A stretch of 64,000 nucleotides of DNA. Origin: Erwinia rhapontici. GTDB taxonomy: Bacteria; Pseudomonadota; Gammaproteobacteria; Enterobacterales; Enterobacteriaceae. The stretch's first letter is position 1; each line of letters begins with the position of its first letter. Location of the stretch: positions 124,001 through 188,000 of the forward strand of contig NZ_VRKO01000003.1 in the NCBI RefSeq assembly GCF_012271765.1, in the 5' to 3' direction. The notes beneath the pieces are model-generated. The model was not told where the DNA came from and did no database searches. It saw only the letters and a program-made list of their open reading frames with translations. This document shows, piece by piece, positions 52,944 to 61,354 of the stretch. Both the position numbers and the translations under genes were made by a program.

Positions 52944-53713
52944 ACCAGCTTCCCCTGGAAAATCGGCACGGACTCAAACAGATAGCCGTCAAAGTCGGGT
53001 GCATCAGCATCTGACAACTCCAGCAGACTGTGTTTCACATTTTCCAGGTGCTGCCACATCGCCTGCCACGATCCCATCACATCACGACGACGCAGCGCGG
53101 CGAGGATGGTCTGATGATCGCCCAGCCATTTCAGCCGGTAGCTGCGGGTTTCAATATGGGCGCGCAGCTGCTGCCACAGCGGGCTGCTCTCATGATGACG
53201 CCAGATGCTGTTGACGGTATCCAGCAGCATCTGATTCTGAGTGGCCCCGGCCAGCAACAGATGGAACAGCTTGTCATTGTCCTGACTTTTATCGTCGAGG
53301 GCGATGGCGCGCTGCTCCTGCTCCAGGGTGCGTTTTAGGTTTTCAATATCGGCTTTAGTCGCCATTTTCGCTGCAAATGCGGCGATATTACTCTCCAGCA
53401 GCTGGCGCGCCTGCAACATCTCAAACGGCCCGACGTCGCTGCGGAAAAATGCTTCCTCTTCGTCACTGCTTTCCGACGGGATGCGCATCACATAAACGCC
53501 GGAGCTTTGGCGAATATCCACCGTTCCTTCCAGCTCCAGCATCAATAGCGCTTCACGCACAATGGTGCGGCTGACGCCCCAGGTTTCCGCAATATTGCGT
53601 TCAGGCGGCAGACGAGAGCCAACAGGGTAGTGGCCATCGATGATTTGCTGCCGCAGATCGTGCCCGATTTCCTGATACTGCTTTTTTTCCTGCGCAGGCG
53701 CACCTTTGTCCAC
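52940..53713 (-). CDS. GntR-family (FadR/UxuR type) transcriptional regulator
   Basis: This 257-residue protein has an N-terminal winged helix (PVGSRLPPERNIAETWGVSR with TIVREALLMLELEG) and a C-terminal FCD ligand domain (FEMLQARQLLESNIAAFAA). It is most like ExuR/UxuR of E. coli. The start is GTG at 53713. It lies 40 bp after the PTS IIB gene and is probably cotranscribed. UxuR-like dyads (TTGGCATACCAA) upstream of this operon suggest it controls the PTS genes; the inducer may be the phosphorylated sugar. Confidence 0.88.
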   Translation of the reverse strand: MDKGAPAQEKKQYQEIGHDLRQQIIDGHYPVGSRLPPERNIAETWGVSRTIVREALLMLELEGTVDIRQSSGVYVMRIPSESSDEEEAFFRSDVGPFEMLQARQLLESNIAAFAAKMATKADIENLKRTLEQEQRAIALDDKSQDNDKLFHLLLAGATQNQMLLDTVNSIWRHHESSPLWQQLRAHIETRSYRLKWLGDHQTILAALRRRDVMGSWQAMWQHLENVKHSLLELSDADAPDFDGYLFESVPIFQGKLV

Positions 53714-53753
53714 AGAGCTTCACCTTTTAAATCATTATGACCATCAATGACGC

Positions 53754-54071
53754 CTAGCTTACCAAAGCCAGCGCCTGATCGAGTACTTTTGCGCCGTTAA
53801 GGGTGCCATAAGCCACCGAATCAATCACCGCAATCGGGATATTGTGGCTGTCGGTAAGTTTGCGGTTCTCTTCAAGCTTAAAGCGCACCTGCGGCCCCAG
53901 CAGCACCACCGCCACTTCGCCGGGGTAGTTTTCCAGCTCGTCACGCAGATTCTGTTCCGGGATCGCATAGATTTGGTATGCCAGTCCACGGGCAGCGGCT
54001 TCTTTTTCCATTCGCGTCACCACCATTGAGGTGGACATGCCTGCTGCGCAGGCCAGTACGATACGTTGCAT
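53754..54071 (-). CDS. PTS lactose/cellobiose-family enzyme IIB
   Basis: This 105-residue cytoplasmic phosphocarrier begins MQRIVLACAAGMSTSMVV, with the phosphorylated cysteine at residue 8 in the family P-loop. The ATG at 54071 is set by AAGGAG 6 nt upstream and gives the normal family length. It lies 10 bp after the phospho-beta-glucosidase gene. It receives phosphate from the IIA encoded at 57.0 kb and passes it to the sugar at IIC. Confidence 0.92.
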   Translation of the reverse strand: MQRIVLACAAGMSTSMVVTRMEKEAAARGLAYQIYAIPEQNLRDELENYPGEVAVVLLGPQVRFKLEENRKLTDSHNIPIAVIDSVAYGTLNGAKVLDQALALVS

Positions 54072-54081
54072 GGGTAACTCC

Positions 54082-55509
54082 TTATTTGGCTTCATCATCC
54101 AGGGTGACAGAGAGCTGGCGCTGTTCGCTGACCTGTTGATACCAGTGAGCGGATTTTTTCATCCGGCGTTGGCGCTGGCAATCCAGGTCGATTTCAATCA
54201 GTCCGTAGCGGTTCTTGAAGGCATTCATCGGGGAAACATTGTCGGTGAAGGCCCACAGCATATAGCCCAGGCAGTTCATTCCAGCGGCGTTTGCCCGCAC
54301 GGCCTGGTAAAGGTGTTCGGTGATAAAGGCGATGCGGTAGTCATCCTGTATCTCGCCGTCAGCATTTTTGAAGCGCGCTTCGTTCTCAATCCCCATGCCG
54401 TTTTCAGCGATAAACCACGGGAAATTGTCGTAGTCATTCTTCATACGCAAGGCCATATCCCAGACGATGGCGGGCTGAATCTCCCAACCACGCGAGGTGT
54501 TCATACGCCGCCCCGGCAGTTCGAAATGCTCGTAGTAAAAGGCCGGATGGAATGGGGTTTCCGGGTGCCAGGCACGCGATGGCGCTTTCACGCGGTGCGG
54601 GTAATAGAGGTTGATGCCGACTTCATCCACGCGGTTGGCGGAGATAATCGCCAGCTCCTGCGCGTTGTAATCCCATTTCACCTGATGTTTTTCCAGCAAC
54701 TGAACCAGCTCCGCCGGGTATTCGCCTTTGATGGCCGGGTCAAGGAAAACGCGGTTGTAGAACAAGTCGTACATTTCCGCCGCTTTCACATCATGCGCCG
54801 CACTGGAACGCGGGTACGTCACTTCCGGGTTCAGGATGGTGCCAACCGTGCCCTGATAACCTTTCTCCCGGAACAGCTGCACCACTTTCGCCGTGGCGAG
54901 ATTTTTATGGTGGTTCCACTGCATCCATTTGTCAGTGTTCTGCTCGTATGGCCAGCGCAGCGCATCCAGATAGACCCGCGTCTGCACCACAATCGGCTCG
55001 TTAAAGGTAAACCAGCGCGTCACCTTGTGGGCGTAACGTGCAAACACCTGCTCTGCGTAACGGACAAACAGCTCCACCACATGCTTTGAACCCCAGCCGC
55101 CGTGCTGCTCCAGCAGGGCAGCTGGCAGCTCGTAGTGTTCCAGGCACAGCATCGGCTGAATGCCGTTTGCCAGCAGCTCATCGATCAGGTTGTCGTAATA
55201 CGCGGCGTACTCTTCATCAACGACGGCATTTTCATAATCAGTCAGAAAGCGCGACCAGTTAATCGAGGTGCGGTAGTGCGTCAGCCCCGAGGCTTTCATC
55301 AAGGCGACATCTTCTTTATAGCGATTGATAAAGTCGGTGGCGATCGCCGGGCCGTAACCGTTGTGCCAGACATGACGATCGTTCTGATACCAGGCATCGA
55401 GGTAAGAGTCCTGCCCCGCTTTCTTGCCACTCCAGCCTTCGGTTTGCCACGCGGAAGCCGCGGCCCCGAGAATAAAATCGGCCGGGATAGTGACGTTGAT
55501 TGTGCTCAT
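54082..55509 (-). CDS. 6-phospho-beta-glucosidase, GH1 family
   Basis: This cytoplasmic enzyme of about 475 residues splits phosphorylated beta-glucosides brought in by the adjacent PTS. The acid/base glutamate is in RWFTFNEPIV (about residue 170) and the nucleophile in WFIAENGMGIEN (about 375), so both are intact. The N-terminus FILGAAASAWQTEGW is typical for the family. I preferred ATG 55509 over 55512 because AAGGAG then lies 5 nt upstream. Confidence 0.93.
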   Translation of the reverse strand: MSTINVTIPADFILGAAASAWQTEGWSGKKAGQDSYLDAWYQNDRHVWHNGYGPAIATDFINRYKEDVALMKASGLTHYRTSINWSRFLTDYENAVVDEEYAAYYDNLIDELLANGIQPMLCLEHYELPAALLEQHGGWGSKHVVELFVRYAEQVFARYAHKVTRWFTFNEPIVVQTRVYLDALRWPYEQNTDKWMQWNHHKNLATAKVVQLFREKGYQGTVGTILNPEVTYPRSSAAHDVKAAEMYDLFYNRVFLDPAIKGEYPAELVQLLEKHQVKWDYNAQELAIISANRVDEVGINLYYPHRVKAPSRAWHPETPFHPAFYYEHFELPGRRMNTSRGWEIQPAIVWDMALRMKNDYDNFPWFIAENGMGIENEARFKNADGEIQDDYRIAFITEHLYQAVRANAAGMNCLGYMLWAFTDNVSPMNAFKNRYGLIEIDLDCQRQRRMKKSAHWYQQVSEQRQLSVTLDDEAK

Positions 55510-55518
55510 CATAGCTCC

Positions 55519-56853
55519 TTAGTGTTTCGCGAGTTCAGGCTGTAACGCGCGGGCTTCAGCGGCCTCTGCACGGCGCGCAGCGATTTTGACAAACGGCAGA
55601 TAGACCAAAATGGAGACGATAATGCAGACGATTTGCGTCACCACAGCCCCCATCGATCCGGCGGTAGAGAGCCAGGCATTGATGATCGGCGGCGTGGTCC
55701 AGGGCACCATCACTACCGCTTTCCCGGCAAACCCAGTGACCGTGGCGAAGTAACCTATCGATCCGGTGATCAGCGGCGTGATAATGAACGGGATGGCGAG
55801 GATCGGGTTGAGCATAATCGGCATGCCGAAGATCACCGGTTCGTTAATGTTAAACAGGCCAGGACCGAATGACAGCTTGGCGATTTCCCGCATCTCTTTG
55901 CGTTTGGTTGCCAGCATCACCGCCGTCAGTAAGCCGATCGTCAACCCGGACCCACCGATGCTCATATACACATCCCAGAACGGCATGGTGATGATATTCG
56001 GTGCTTCAATGCCCTGCTCAAAGGCGTTCATATTGACCAGGATCGCCCCCAGCAGCAGCGGTTCGCGGATCGGTTTCACCATCTGATTACCGTGAATACC
56101 GATCACCCAGAACAGCTGGGCAACAAACATCAATAGCAGAATACCCCACAGGCTCTGCACCACCGATTCCAGCGGTTCCTGCACAATTTTGTACACCGCG
56201 TCATACAGATACATGCCGGTGAAACGGTGGAAGATAAAACCAAACGTGGCGATGGCGGAGACGGTAATAATCGATGGGATCAGCGCCGAGAACGAAGCTG
56301 CCACATTCGGTGGTACCGTATCCGGCATTTTGATTTTTAGCCGATCGATATTTTCCAGTCGGCAATAGATCTCGACGGAGAGAATGGCAATAAACATGCC
56401 GAGGAACAGGCTTTTGGTATCCGAGAACTGTTTCGCCAGCACGTCAGTGACCACCTGCAACTGGCCGTTGACCATCATGCTTAATGTCGTTGGCGTGACG
56501 GCGATAAAACAGATAATCGCCAACAGACCCGGGAACAGGGTTTTGATGCCGTTGATTTTCCCCAGTTCAATACCGATCAGGAACACTGCACCGATATTCA
56601 GAAAACTGAGCGTCGCATAGTTAATACTGGAAGTAATGGGTTTGAGTTCGGCGAGGAACGACAGCGCCTCAAAGCTCGCCAGCCCGTTCTTGCCATCCAG
56701 CACCATATTGGAAATCAGCACCGAAAACGCACCGACAATAATCACCGGCATCAGGGTAATAAACGAGGCCTTGATCGCCATGATGTAGCGGTAGCTGTTG
56801 AATTTTGTGGCAAAACTCCCCAGCGAGTCGATTAGCCGATCCTGTAGAGACAT
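55519..56853 (-). CDS. PTS lactose/cellobiose-family enzyme IIC permease
   Basis: This 444-residue inner-membrane permease starts MSLQDRLIDSLGSFATKFNS and has about ten hydrophobic segments. The conserved NINEPVIFGMPIMLNPILAI block contains the sugar-contacting Glu. The start at 56853 has GAGG upstream. It is the first gene of the operon (IIC, glucosidase, IIB, regulator, acetyltransferase) and is divergent from IIA. The substrate is likely cellobiose or another aryl or alkyl beta-glucoside. Confidence 0.93.
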   Translation of the reverse strand: MSLQDRLIDSLGSFATKFNSYRYIMAIKASFITLMPVIIVGAFSVLISNMVLDGKNGLASFEALSFLAELKPITSSINYATLSFLNIGAVFLIGIELGKINGIKTLFPGLLAIICFIAVTPTTLSMMVNGQLQVVTDVLAKQFSDTKSLFLGMFIAILSVEIYCRLENIDRLKIKMPDTVPPNVAASFSALIPSIITVSAIATFGFIFHRFTGMYLYDAVYKIVQEPLESVVQSLWGILLLMFVAQLFWVIGIHGNQMVKPIREPLLLGAILVNMNAFEQGIEAPNIITMPFWDVYMSIGGSGLTIGLLTAVMLATKRKEMREIAKLSFGPGLFNINEPVIFGMPIMLNPILAIPFIITPLITGSIGYFATVTGFAGKAVVMVPWTTPPIINAWLSTAGSMGAVVTQIVCIIVSILVYLPFVKIAARRAEAAEARALQPELAKH

Positions 56854-56917
56854 GTGTAAATCCTCGAGGTAAGGGGTCAGGCATCCCGGCACTGGTATTT
56901 GTTGAACTTCCGCTGTT

Positions 56918-57023
56918 GTGGCATACCAAAAATAAACAATTACGAGTTATTTACTGTGATATGACTCTCAGAAGTGATCACTGGTATTCCAATAAGATAA
57001 TTAAACCAATTTTGGCATACCAA
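56918..57023. promoter_or_regulatory. three UxuR-like operators in the divergent PTS control region
   Basis: Related 12-bp dyads lie at 56918-56929 (GTGGCATACCAA), 56981-56992 (CTGGTATTCCAA) and 57012-57023 (TTGGCATACCAA). They match TTGGTATACCAA, the core of ExuR/UxuR-type sites, at 9-11 of 12 positions. The last two are 31 bp apart (about three helical turns), and the third abuts the IIA ribosome-binding site. They probably bind the GntR-family protein encoded at the end of the operon. Confidence 0.65.
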
Positions 57024-57034
57024 TGGAGGCAATG

Positions 57035-57346
57035 ATGGATTTCGAGCAGACCATGATGGAATTGTTGATCAATGCAGGCGAAGCACGATCCCAGGCCATG
57101 AGCGCCATTCAGCACGCCCGTAAGCGCGAATGGCAGCAGGCCGATGCGGCACTGGCGGCTTCACTGGAAGCGTCAAAAGGAGCCCACAAGATACAGACAC
57201 AGCTGATAGGGGCTGATGAGGGATGTGGCAAAGTGCCGGTCACGCTGATCCTCGTTCATGCCCAGGATCATCTAATGAATGCGATGCTGTGCCGCGATCT
57301 GGCGGAAGAGATTGTGCTGTTAAGGAAAGAGATGTTTGCAGAATAG
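57035..57346 (+). CDS. PTS lactose/cellobiose-family enzyme IIA
   Basis: This 103-residue three-helix protein carries the phosphohistidine motif LILVHAQDHLMNAM (His75/His79). GGAGG at 57025-57029 places the start at ATG 57035 and not at the earlier in-frame ATG 57023. It is alone on the plus strand, while its IIB and IIC partners are on the divergent operon. Its last 14 codons are duplicated at 58706-58750. Confidence 0.9.
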   Translation: MDFEQTMMELLINAGEARSQAMSAIQHARKREWQQADAALAASLEASKGAHKIQTQLIGADEGCGKVPVTLILVHAQDHLMNAMLCRDLAEEIVLLRKEMFAE

Positions 57347-57634
57347 TCGTGCGCGGCAACGGGCCGATCGGAAAAAATGATCGGCTCCTGCAATAAATCG
57401 CGATGTCGTGGTGGTTTTAACGCTACAGCGAGCACACTGACTACGAGGATGGTGCCAGTTTGAGGTAAGCCGGACGTCACGCGCCAGGACGGCGCGTGCC
57501 GAGGCCCGCAGGGATGCGTCTTTTGCCGATCCGGTGTGCTCAAACTGGCCTCAGCCCTGTCACATCAGCAGCAGCGAATAAAATGTCTGTAACGGGGTGA
57601 TTTGAGGCCGATCGGAAAAAGTGATCGGCCCCAG
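57302..57634. repeat. direct repeat copy 1 (about 330 bp) including a structured intergenic element
   Basis: It spans the 3' end of the PTS IIA gene and the following non-coding DNA and is about 95% identical by eye to 58706-59037. The non-coding part is bounded by two hairpins, GCCGATC/GATCGGC (57363-57385) and GGCCGATC/GATCGGCC (57607-57630). It contains a long-range inverted repeat GCCAGTTTGAG (57454-57464) / CTCAAACTGGC (57539-57549) around a GCGCC/GGCGC stem. A 91-codon reverse reading frame occurs in both copies, but I see no sign that it is a real gene. Confidence 0.9.
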
Positions 57635-57729
57635 CGGTGCGTAAGGCTTATTTTTATACTCAGCGGTCGTTCTGCGTGATATTCTTTTACGAGGAAAAGG
57701 AGAGGTAAATATTAAAAGGAAGGGCAAGG

Positions 57730-58050
57730 ATGAATGATATTGATATGGAAGAAAAACTGCTGAAAAGTGGATTTACGACTAAAGAAATTAGAAAAATAAA
57801 ATATTTTGTGAAAAAAAACCGCACAACCTATGCGCAAGTTCTGATAAAGTTAAGGCGAGTTTTTTTAGGGATAGCAACTCTCAGATTAATAATGACACTT
57901 CTCCTGATTTCGACTTATGAAGAAAACAACATGGATGGTTTTTATGGATTTCTGGTGGGGTATGTTTTTGCCATGATCGTTTCTGAAATCCTCGCCCCAA
58001 CCAAGTTAGGGGCGAAGATATTTATTCATGGCAGGAAATTAATAACTTGA
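57730..58050 (+). CDS. small predicted membrane protein in the AT-rich islet
   Basis: I do not recognise this 106-residue protein. It has a charged N-terminal half (KEIRKIKYFVKKNRTTYAQV) and two hydrophobic segments (about 45-60 and 70-86). An AAGGAAGGGCAAGG ribosome-binding region precedes the ATG. Base composition is much more AT-rich than the neighbours, suggesting transfer. It ends 5 bp from the stop of the convergent DUF4225-like gene; an immunity or antidote role is conceivable but unproven. Confidence 0.6.
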   Translation: MNDIDMEEKLLKSGFTTKEIRKIKYFVKKNRTTYAQVLIKLRRVFLGIATLRLIMTLLLISTYEENNMDGFYGFLVGYVFAMIVSEILAPTKLGAKIFIHGRKLIT

Positions 58051-58055
58051 TTAAG

Positions 58056-58652
58056 TTATTCTTCCAGTGCTGTTTTTATAGTAATAGCATCACCTGTGCC
58101 TTCGATTAAAAGAGAAGGCACACTCATTCTCTTCACATTTCTAATATAGTCTGAAGGGAGAAAGTTAAACAATCTTCTGGCATCTGGTTTTAATACAAAA
58201 CGGGCCATGCCATACGCAGAGAGTGATAAGTCCATTGAACTGTAAGCTAGTGCGCCGACTTTCTCATCAAACCCCATGAACCTTGCTGTATTTATATATC
58301 CTTCTTTTATTTTTCCAACATGGCCTTCACTACCATTTTTAATATTTACAATTCCTTCTTCAATACCATTTATCCCATGCAGAAAAAGTGTGGCACCAGC
58401 AACCATACCCACAATGTTTAAATGAGCAAGTGAACCGGTAAAAATTGTAATTCCCGCAACTATCTGAAATCCCCCCAGCACAACCCCTACTCCATTGATG
58501 ATATATCCCCAGGAATCCAATTCTTTAACAATTTTCCCCGAGGCTACTATTTTTGCGTCACCGCCAAGCAGGCTCCATGTTTGCCTGTCGATAAAAGCCT
58601 TCTCCTGACGAAGATTATCCAGGGAGTCCCGGCATACCCTTTCACTTTTTTT
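58056..58652 (-). pseudogene. 5'-truncated DUF4225-like membrane protein gene
   Basis: An open frame of 198 codons has no usable start: the first ATG/GTG/TTG is a TTG at 58520, which begins in the middle of a conserved domain. Codons upstream (DNLRQEKAFIDRQTWSLLGG) continue the same domain back to a TGA at 58653-58655, beside an eight-T run. The domain has glycine-rich hydrophobic segments (INGVGVVLGGFQIVAG and NIVGMVAGATLFLHGING), then FLGFD-like and FVLKPDARRLFNF segments, as I recall for DUF4225. The N-terminus appears lost, probably when the islet's edge recombined. Family assignment is from memory. Confidence 0.6.
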
Positions 58653-58705
58653 TCAGAATACAGACCGATCTTAATTCTTATTCACACTCTGCTGGATTAA
58701 CGGCA

Positions 58706-59037
58706 GCAGAAGAGATTGTGCTGTTAAGGAAAGAGATATTTGCAGAATAGTCGTATCCGCAATGGGCCGCTCGGAAGAAATGATCGGCTCCTGCAATAAA
58801 TCGCGATGTCGTGGTGGTTTTAACGCTACAGCGAGCACACTTACTACGAGGATGGGGCCAGTTTGAGGTAAGCCGGACGTCACGCGCCAGGACGGCGCGT
58901 GCAGAGGCCCGCAGGGATGCGTCTTTTGCCGATCCGGTGTGCTCAAACTGGCCTCAGCCCTGTTACATCAGCAGTAGCGAATAAAATGTCTGTAATGGGG
59001 TGATTTGAGGCCGATCGAAAAAAATGATCGGCCCCTA
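58706..59037. repeat. direct repeat copy 2, with a duplicated 3' end of the PTS IIA gene
   Basis: It begins with 14 codons of the IIA gene (AEEIVLLRKEIFAE and stop; Met changed to Ile) without any start, then repeats the structured element. Hairpins lie at 58766-58788 and 59009-59033, and here the inner inverted repeat GGCCAGTTTGAG/CTCAAACTGGCC is a perfect 12 bp. It ends 18 bp before the lysA stop. Offset from copy 1 is 1404 bp with a 1-bp indel. Confidence 0.9.
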
Positions 59038-59054
59038 TGGCACGGGGGAATGGA

Positions 59055-60308
59055 TTACAGTTCCAGCGCCAGCAGCTCGGCCACGGTTTGCGCACGGCGG
59101 ATCTGGCGCGACTGGCCGTTTTCGAACAGCACTTCCGGGATCAACGGACGGCTGTTGTAGTTCGACGACATGGAGGCACCGTAAGCGCCGGTATCGTGGA
59201 ACACCAGATAATCGCCCACCTTCACCGCTGGCAGTGCACGGGTTTCGACTTTGCCGCCTTCCAGTTGGGTAAAGACATCGCCCGATTCGCACAGCGGCCC
59301 CGCCACCACGCTCTCAATCGTGTTTTCCTCGTCCAGTGTGCGACCGTCCCCGGCAATGGCCGAAATATGGTGGTAGCTGCCATACAGTGACGGACGCATC
59401 AGATCGTTAAACCCGGCATCCACCAGCACAAAGTGACGGCTGCCCATCGATTTAACCGCCCGCACCTGGCTGACCAGCACACCGGATTCTGCCACCAGGA
59501 AACGTCCCGGTTCGATTTCCAGTTTGACCGGATGACCCAGATGCTGTGCCACGCGCTTGCGTGCGGCATCCCAAAGACCGTAATAGTGGTTGGTATCAAT
59601 CGTCTCTTCACCAAAGTGATAAGGGATCGACAGCCCGCCTCCGGCAGAAATAGCCTCCAGATCCTGGCCAAAGCTCACCACCTGATTCACCATCGCATCG
59701 CACACCTGCTCAAGGTGTCCGTAGTCCACGCCGGAACCGATATGCATGTGGATCCCCACCAGCTTCAGCTGATGCTGCTGGATGGCTTCCAGTGCCAGGC
59801 CCATATCACCATGCCAGATCCCGTGCTTGCTGTTTTCACCGCCGGTATTGGTTTTCTGGCTGTGGCCGTGACCAAAGCCCGGGTTAACGCGCAGCCAGAC
59901 CGGATGCCCGGCAGACACCTGCCCCAACTGATGCAGCATATCGACGGAACCGGCGTTGACCGGCACTTTCAGCTCGGCAACCCGTGCCAGCGTGGGTTCA
60001 TCGAGCAAATCAGCCGTAAACACAATTTCATCGCCACCGGCCTGATAACCTGCGGCCAGCGCGCGTTCAATCTCCCCCAGGGAAACAGAATCCACCTTCA
60101 CGCCCGCGGCACGCATCAGGCGCAGAATGTGAATATTCGAACAGGCCTTCTGCGCGAAGCGGACCACATCAAACTGCTGAAGCTGGCTGATGCGGGCCTG
60201 GATGATACTGGCATCATAAGCCCAGAATGGGCCGCCATAGTGGCGTGCCAGCGGTAACAGGTTGTCCTGAGTCAGGGCGGTGGTGGTGTCAGTAAGCAGG
60301 CGCGGCAT
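59055..60308 (-). CDS. lysA: diaminopimelate decarboxylase LysA
   Basis: This PLP enzyme converts meso-diaminopimelate to lysine, the last step of lysine synthesis. The 417 residues (E. coli 420) have a fold-type III barrel with the PLP lysine in RFAQKACSNIHIL, the glycine-rich VNPGFGHGHS and SAGGGLSIPYH, and the C-terminal catalytic CESGDVF and YGASMSSNYN. It is transcribed divergently from its activator gene lysR. Confidence 0.97.
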   Translation of the reverse strand: MPRLLTDTTTALTQDNLLPLARHYGGPFWAYDASIIQARISQLQQFDVVRFAQKACSNIHILRLMRAAGVKVDSVSLGEIERALAAGYQAGGDEIVFTADLLDEPTLARVAELKVPVNAGSVDMLHQLGQVSAGHPVWLRVNPGFGHGHSQKTNTGGENSKHGIWHGDMGLALEAIQQHQLKLVGIHMHIGSGVDYGHLEQVCDAMVNQVVSFGQDLEAISAGGGLSIPYHFGEETIDTNHYYGLWDAARKRVAQHLGHPVKLEIEPGRFLVAESGVLVSQVRAVKSMGSRHFVLVDAGFNDLMRPSLYGSYHHISAIAGDGRTLDEENTIESVVAGPLCESGDVFTQLEGGKVETRALPAVKVGDYLVFHDTGAYGASMSSNYNSRPLIPEVLFENGQSRQIRRAQTVAELLALEL

Positions 60309-60357
60309 AAGGATTCTCCATAAGTTTATGCCTCTATTACGCCACAGCCTGAGACGG

Positions 60358-60378
60358 GATAAAAATATCTTTTTTATC
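60358..60378. promoter_or_regulatory. AT-rich dyad in the lysA/lysR intergenic region
   Basis: GATAAAAA (60358-60365) and TTTTTATC (60371-60378) form a perfect 8-bp dyad about 50 bp upstream of both starts within the 125-bp divergent region. It is a candidate LysR binding site; LysR-type sites usually have a T-N11-A dyad. Confidence 0.45.
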
Positions 60379-60433
60379 GCACTCTATTCATCCATGATAT
60401 GGCTTTAGCATTGATCATTCACGGGAGCCGAAC

Positions 60434-61354
60434 GTGGCGGGCGTTTCTTTGCGTCATATTGAAATTTTTCATGCGGTGGTCACTACCGGCAACCTGACGG
60501 AAGCGGCAACGCTGCTGCATACCTCGCAGCCCACCGTCAGCCGTGAGCTGGCGCGTTTTGAAAAGCTGATTGGTCTGCAACTGTTTGAACGCGTGCGCGG
60601 ACGCCTGCAACCCACGGTACAGGGCTTGCGTCTTTTTGAAGAGGTGCAGCGATCCTGGTACGGACTGGACCGCATTATCAGCGCCGCCGAAGGATTACGT
60701 CAGTTTCGCCAGGGCGAGCTGTCGGTGGCCTGTCTGCCGGTGTTTTCCCAGTCACTGCTGCCGCTGCTGTGTCAGCCCTTTATGGCGCGCTACCCGGACC
60801 TCAGCCTGAATATCATTCCCCAGGAGTCACCGCTGCTGGAAGAGTGGTTGTCGGCGCAACGTTATGATCTGGGACTGACCGAAACCACACACACCCCGGC
60901 AGGCACCGAACGCAGCGCACTGTTTACCGGCGATGAAGTCTGTGTGCTGCCAGCACAGCATCCGCTGGCCAGTCGCGACTGCCTGACACCACAGGATTTC
61001 GCCGGGCAGCGTTATATCAGCCTGTCACGCACGGACAGCTACCGTCAGATTCTTGATGGCGTGTTTGCCGAACAGGGCGTCCAGCGGCACATGGTGATGG
61101 AGACACACAGTGCGGCGTCGGTATGTTCGATGGTCAGGGCAGGTGTAGGGGTATCGATTGTGAACCCGCTGACGGCGCTGGATTACGCCGACAGCGGAGT
61201 GGTGATACGGCGTTTCAGCATCGCCGTGCCGTTTACCGTCAGTCTGATTAGGCCGCGCCACCGCCCCGCATCGGCACTGGTCGATGCCTTCAGCCAGCAT
61301 TTGCAACAGCAGGCGGGCCTGTTCAGCCAGCGCCTGCAACAACGACTCATTTAA
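60434..61354 (+). CDS. lysR: LysR, transcriptional activator of lysA
   Basis: This 306-residue LysR-type regulator has the helix-turn-helix at residues about 17-45 (TGNLTEAATLLHTSQPTVSR) and a C-terminal effector domain that senses diaminopimelate in E. coli. Divergence from lysA is the conserved arrangement. Its stop overlaps that of the convergent MFS gene by 4 bp, leaving no room for a terminator. Confidence 0.94.
   Translation: MAGVSLRHIEIFHAVVTTGNLTEAATLLHTSQPTVSRELARFEKLIGLQLFERVRGRLQPTVQGLRLFEEVQRSWYGLDRIISAAEGLRQFRQGELSVACLPVFSQSLLPLLCQPFMARYPDLSLNIIPQESPLLEEWLSAQRYDLGLTETTHTPAGTERSALFTGDEVCVLPAQHPLASRDCLTPQDFAGQRYISLSRTDSYRQILDGVFAEQGVQRHMVMETHSAASVCSMVRAGVGVSIVNPLTALDYADSGVVIRRFSIAVPFTVSLIRPRHRPASALVDAFSQHLQQQAGLFSQRLQQRLI

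Noticed and set aside
54031-55089. 352-codon plus-strand frame opposite the GH1 gene
   Set aside because: The reverse strand encodes a complete GH1 enzyme with both catalytic glutamates; the plus frame is its shadow.
57268-57543. 91-codon reverse frame, repeated at 58671-58946
   Set aside because: It lies within the duplicated structured element, overlaps the IIA gene 3' end, and its reading follows the inverted repeats; no ribosome-binding site or domain supports translation.
58056-58520. Reading the DUF4225-like frame as an intact 154-residue gene from TTG 58520
   Set aside because: The conserved domain clearly continues 44 codons upstream of the TTG, so that start is internal; the gene looks 5'-truncated.
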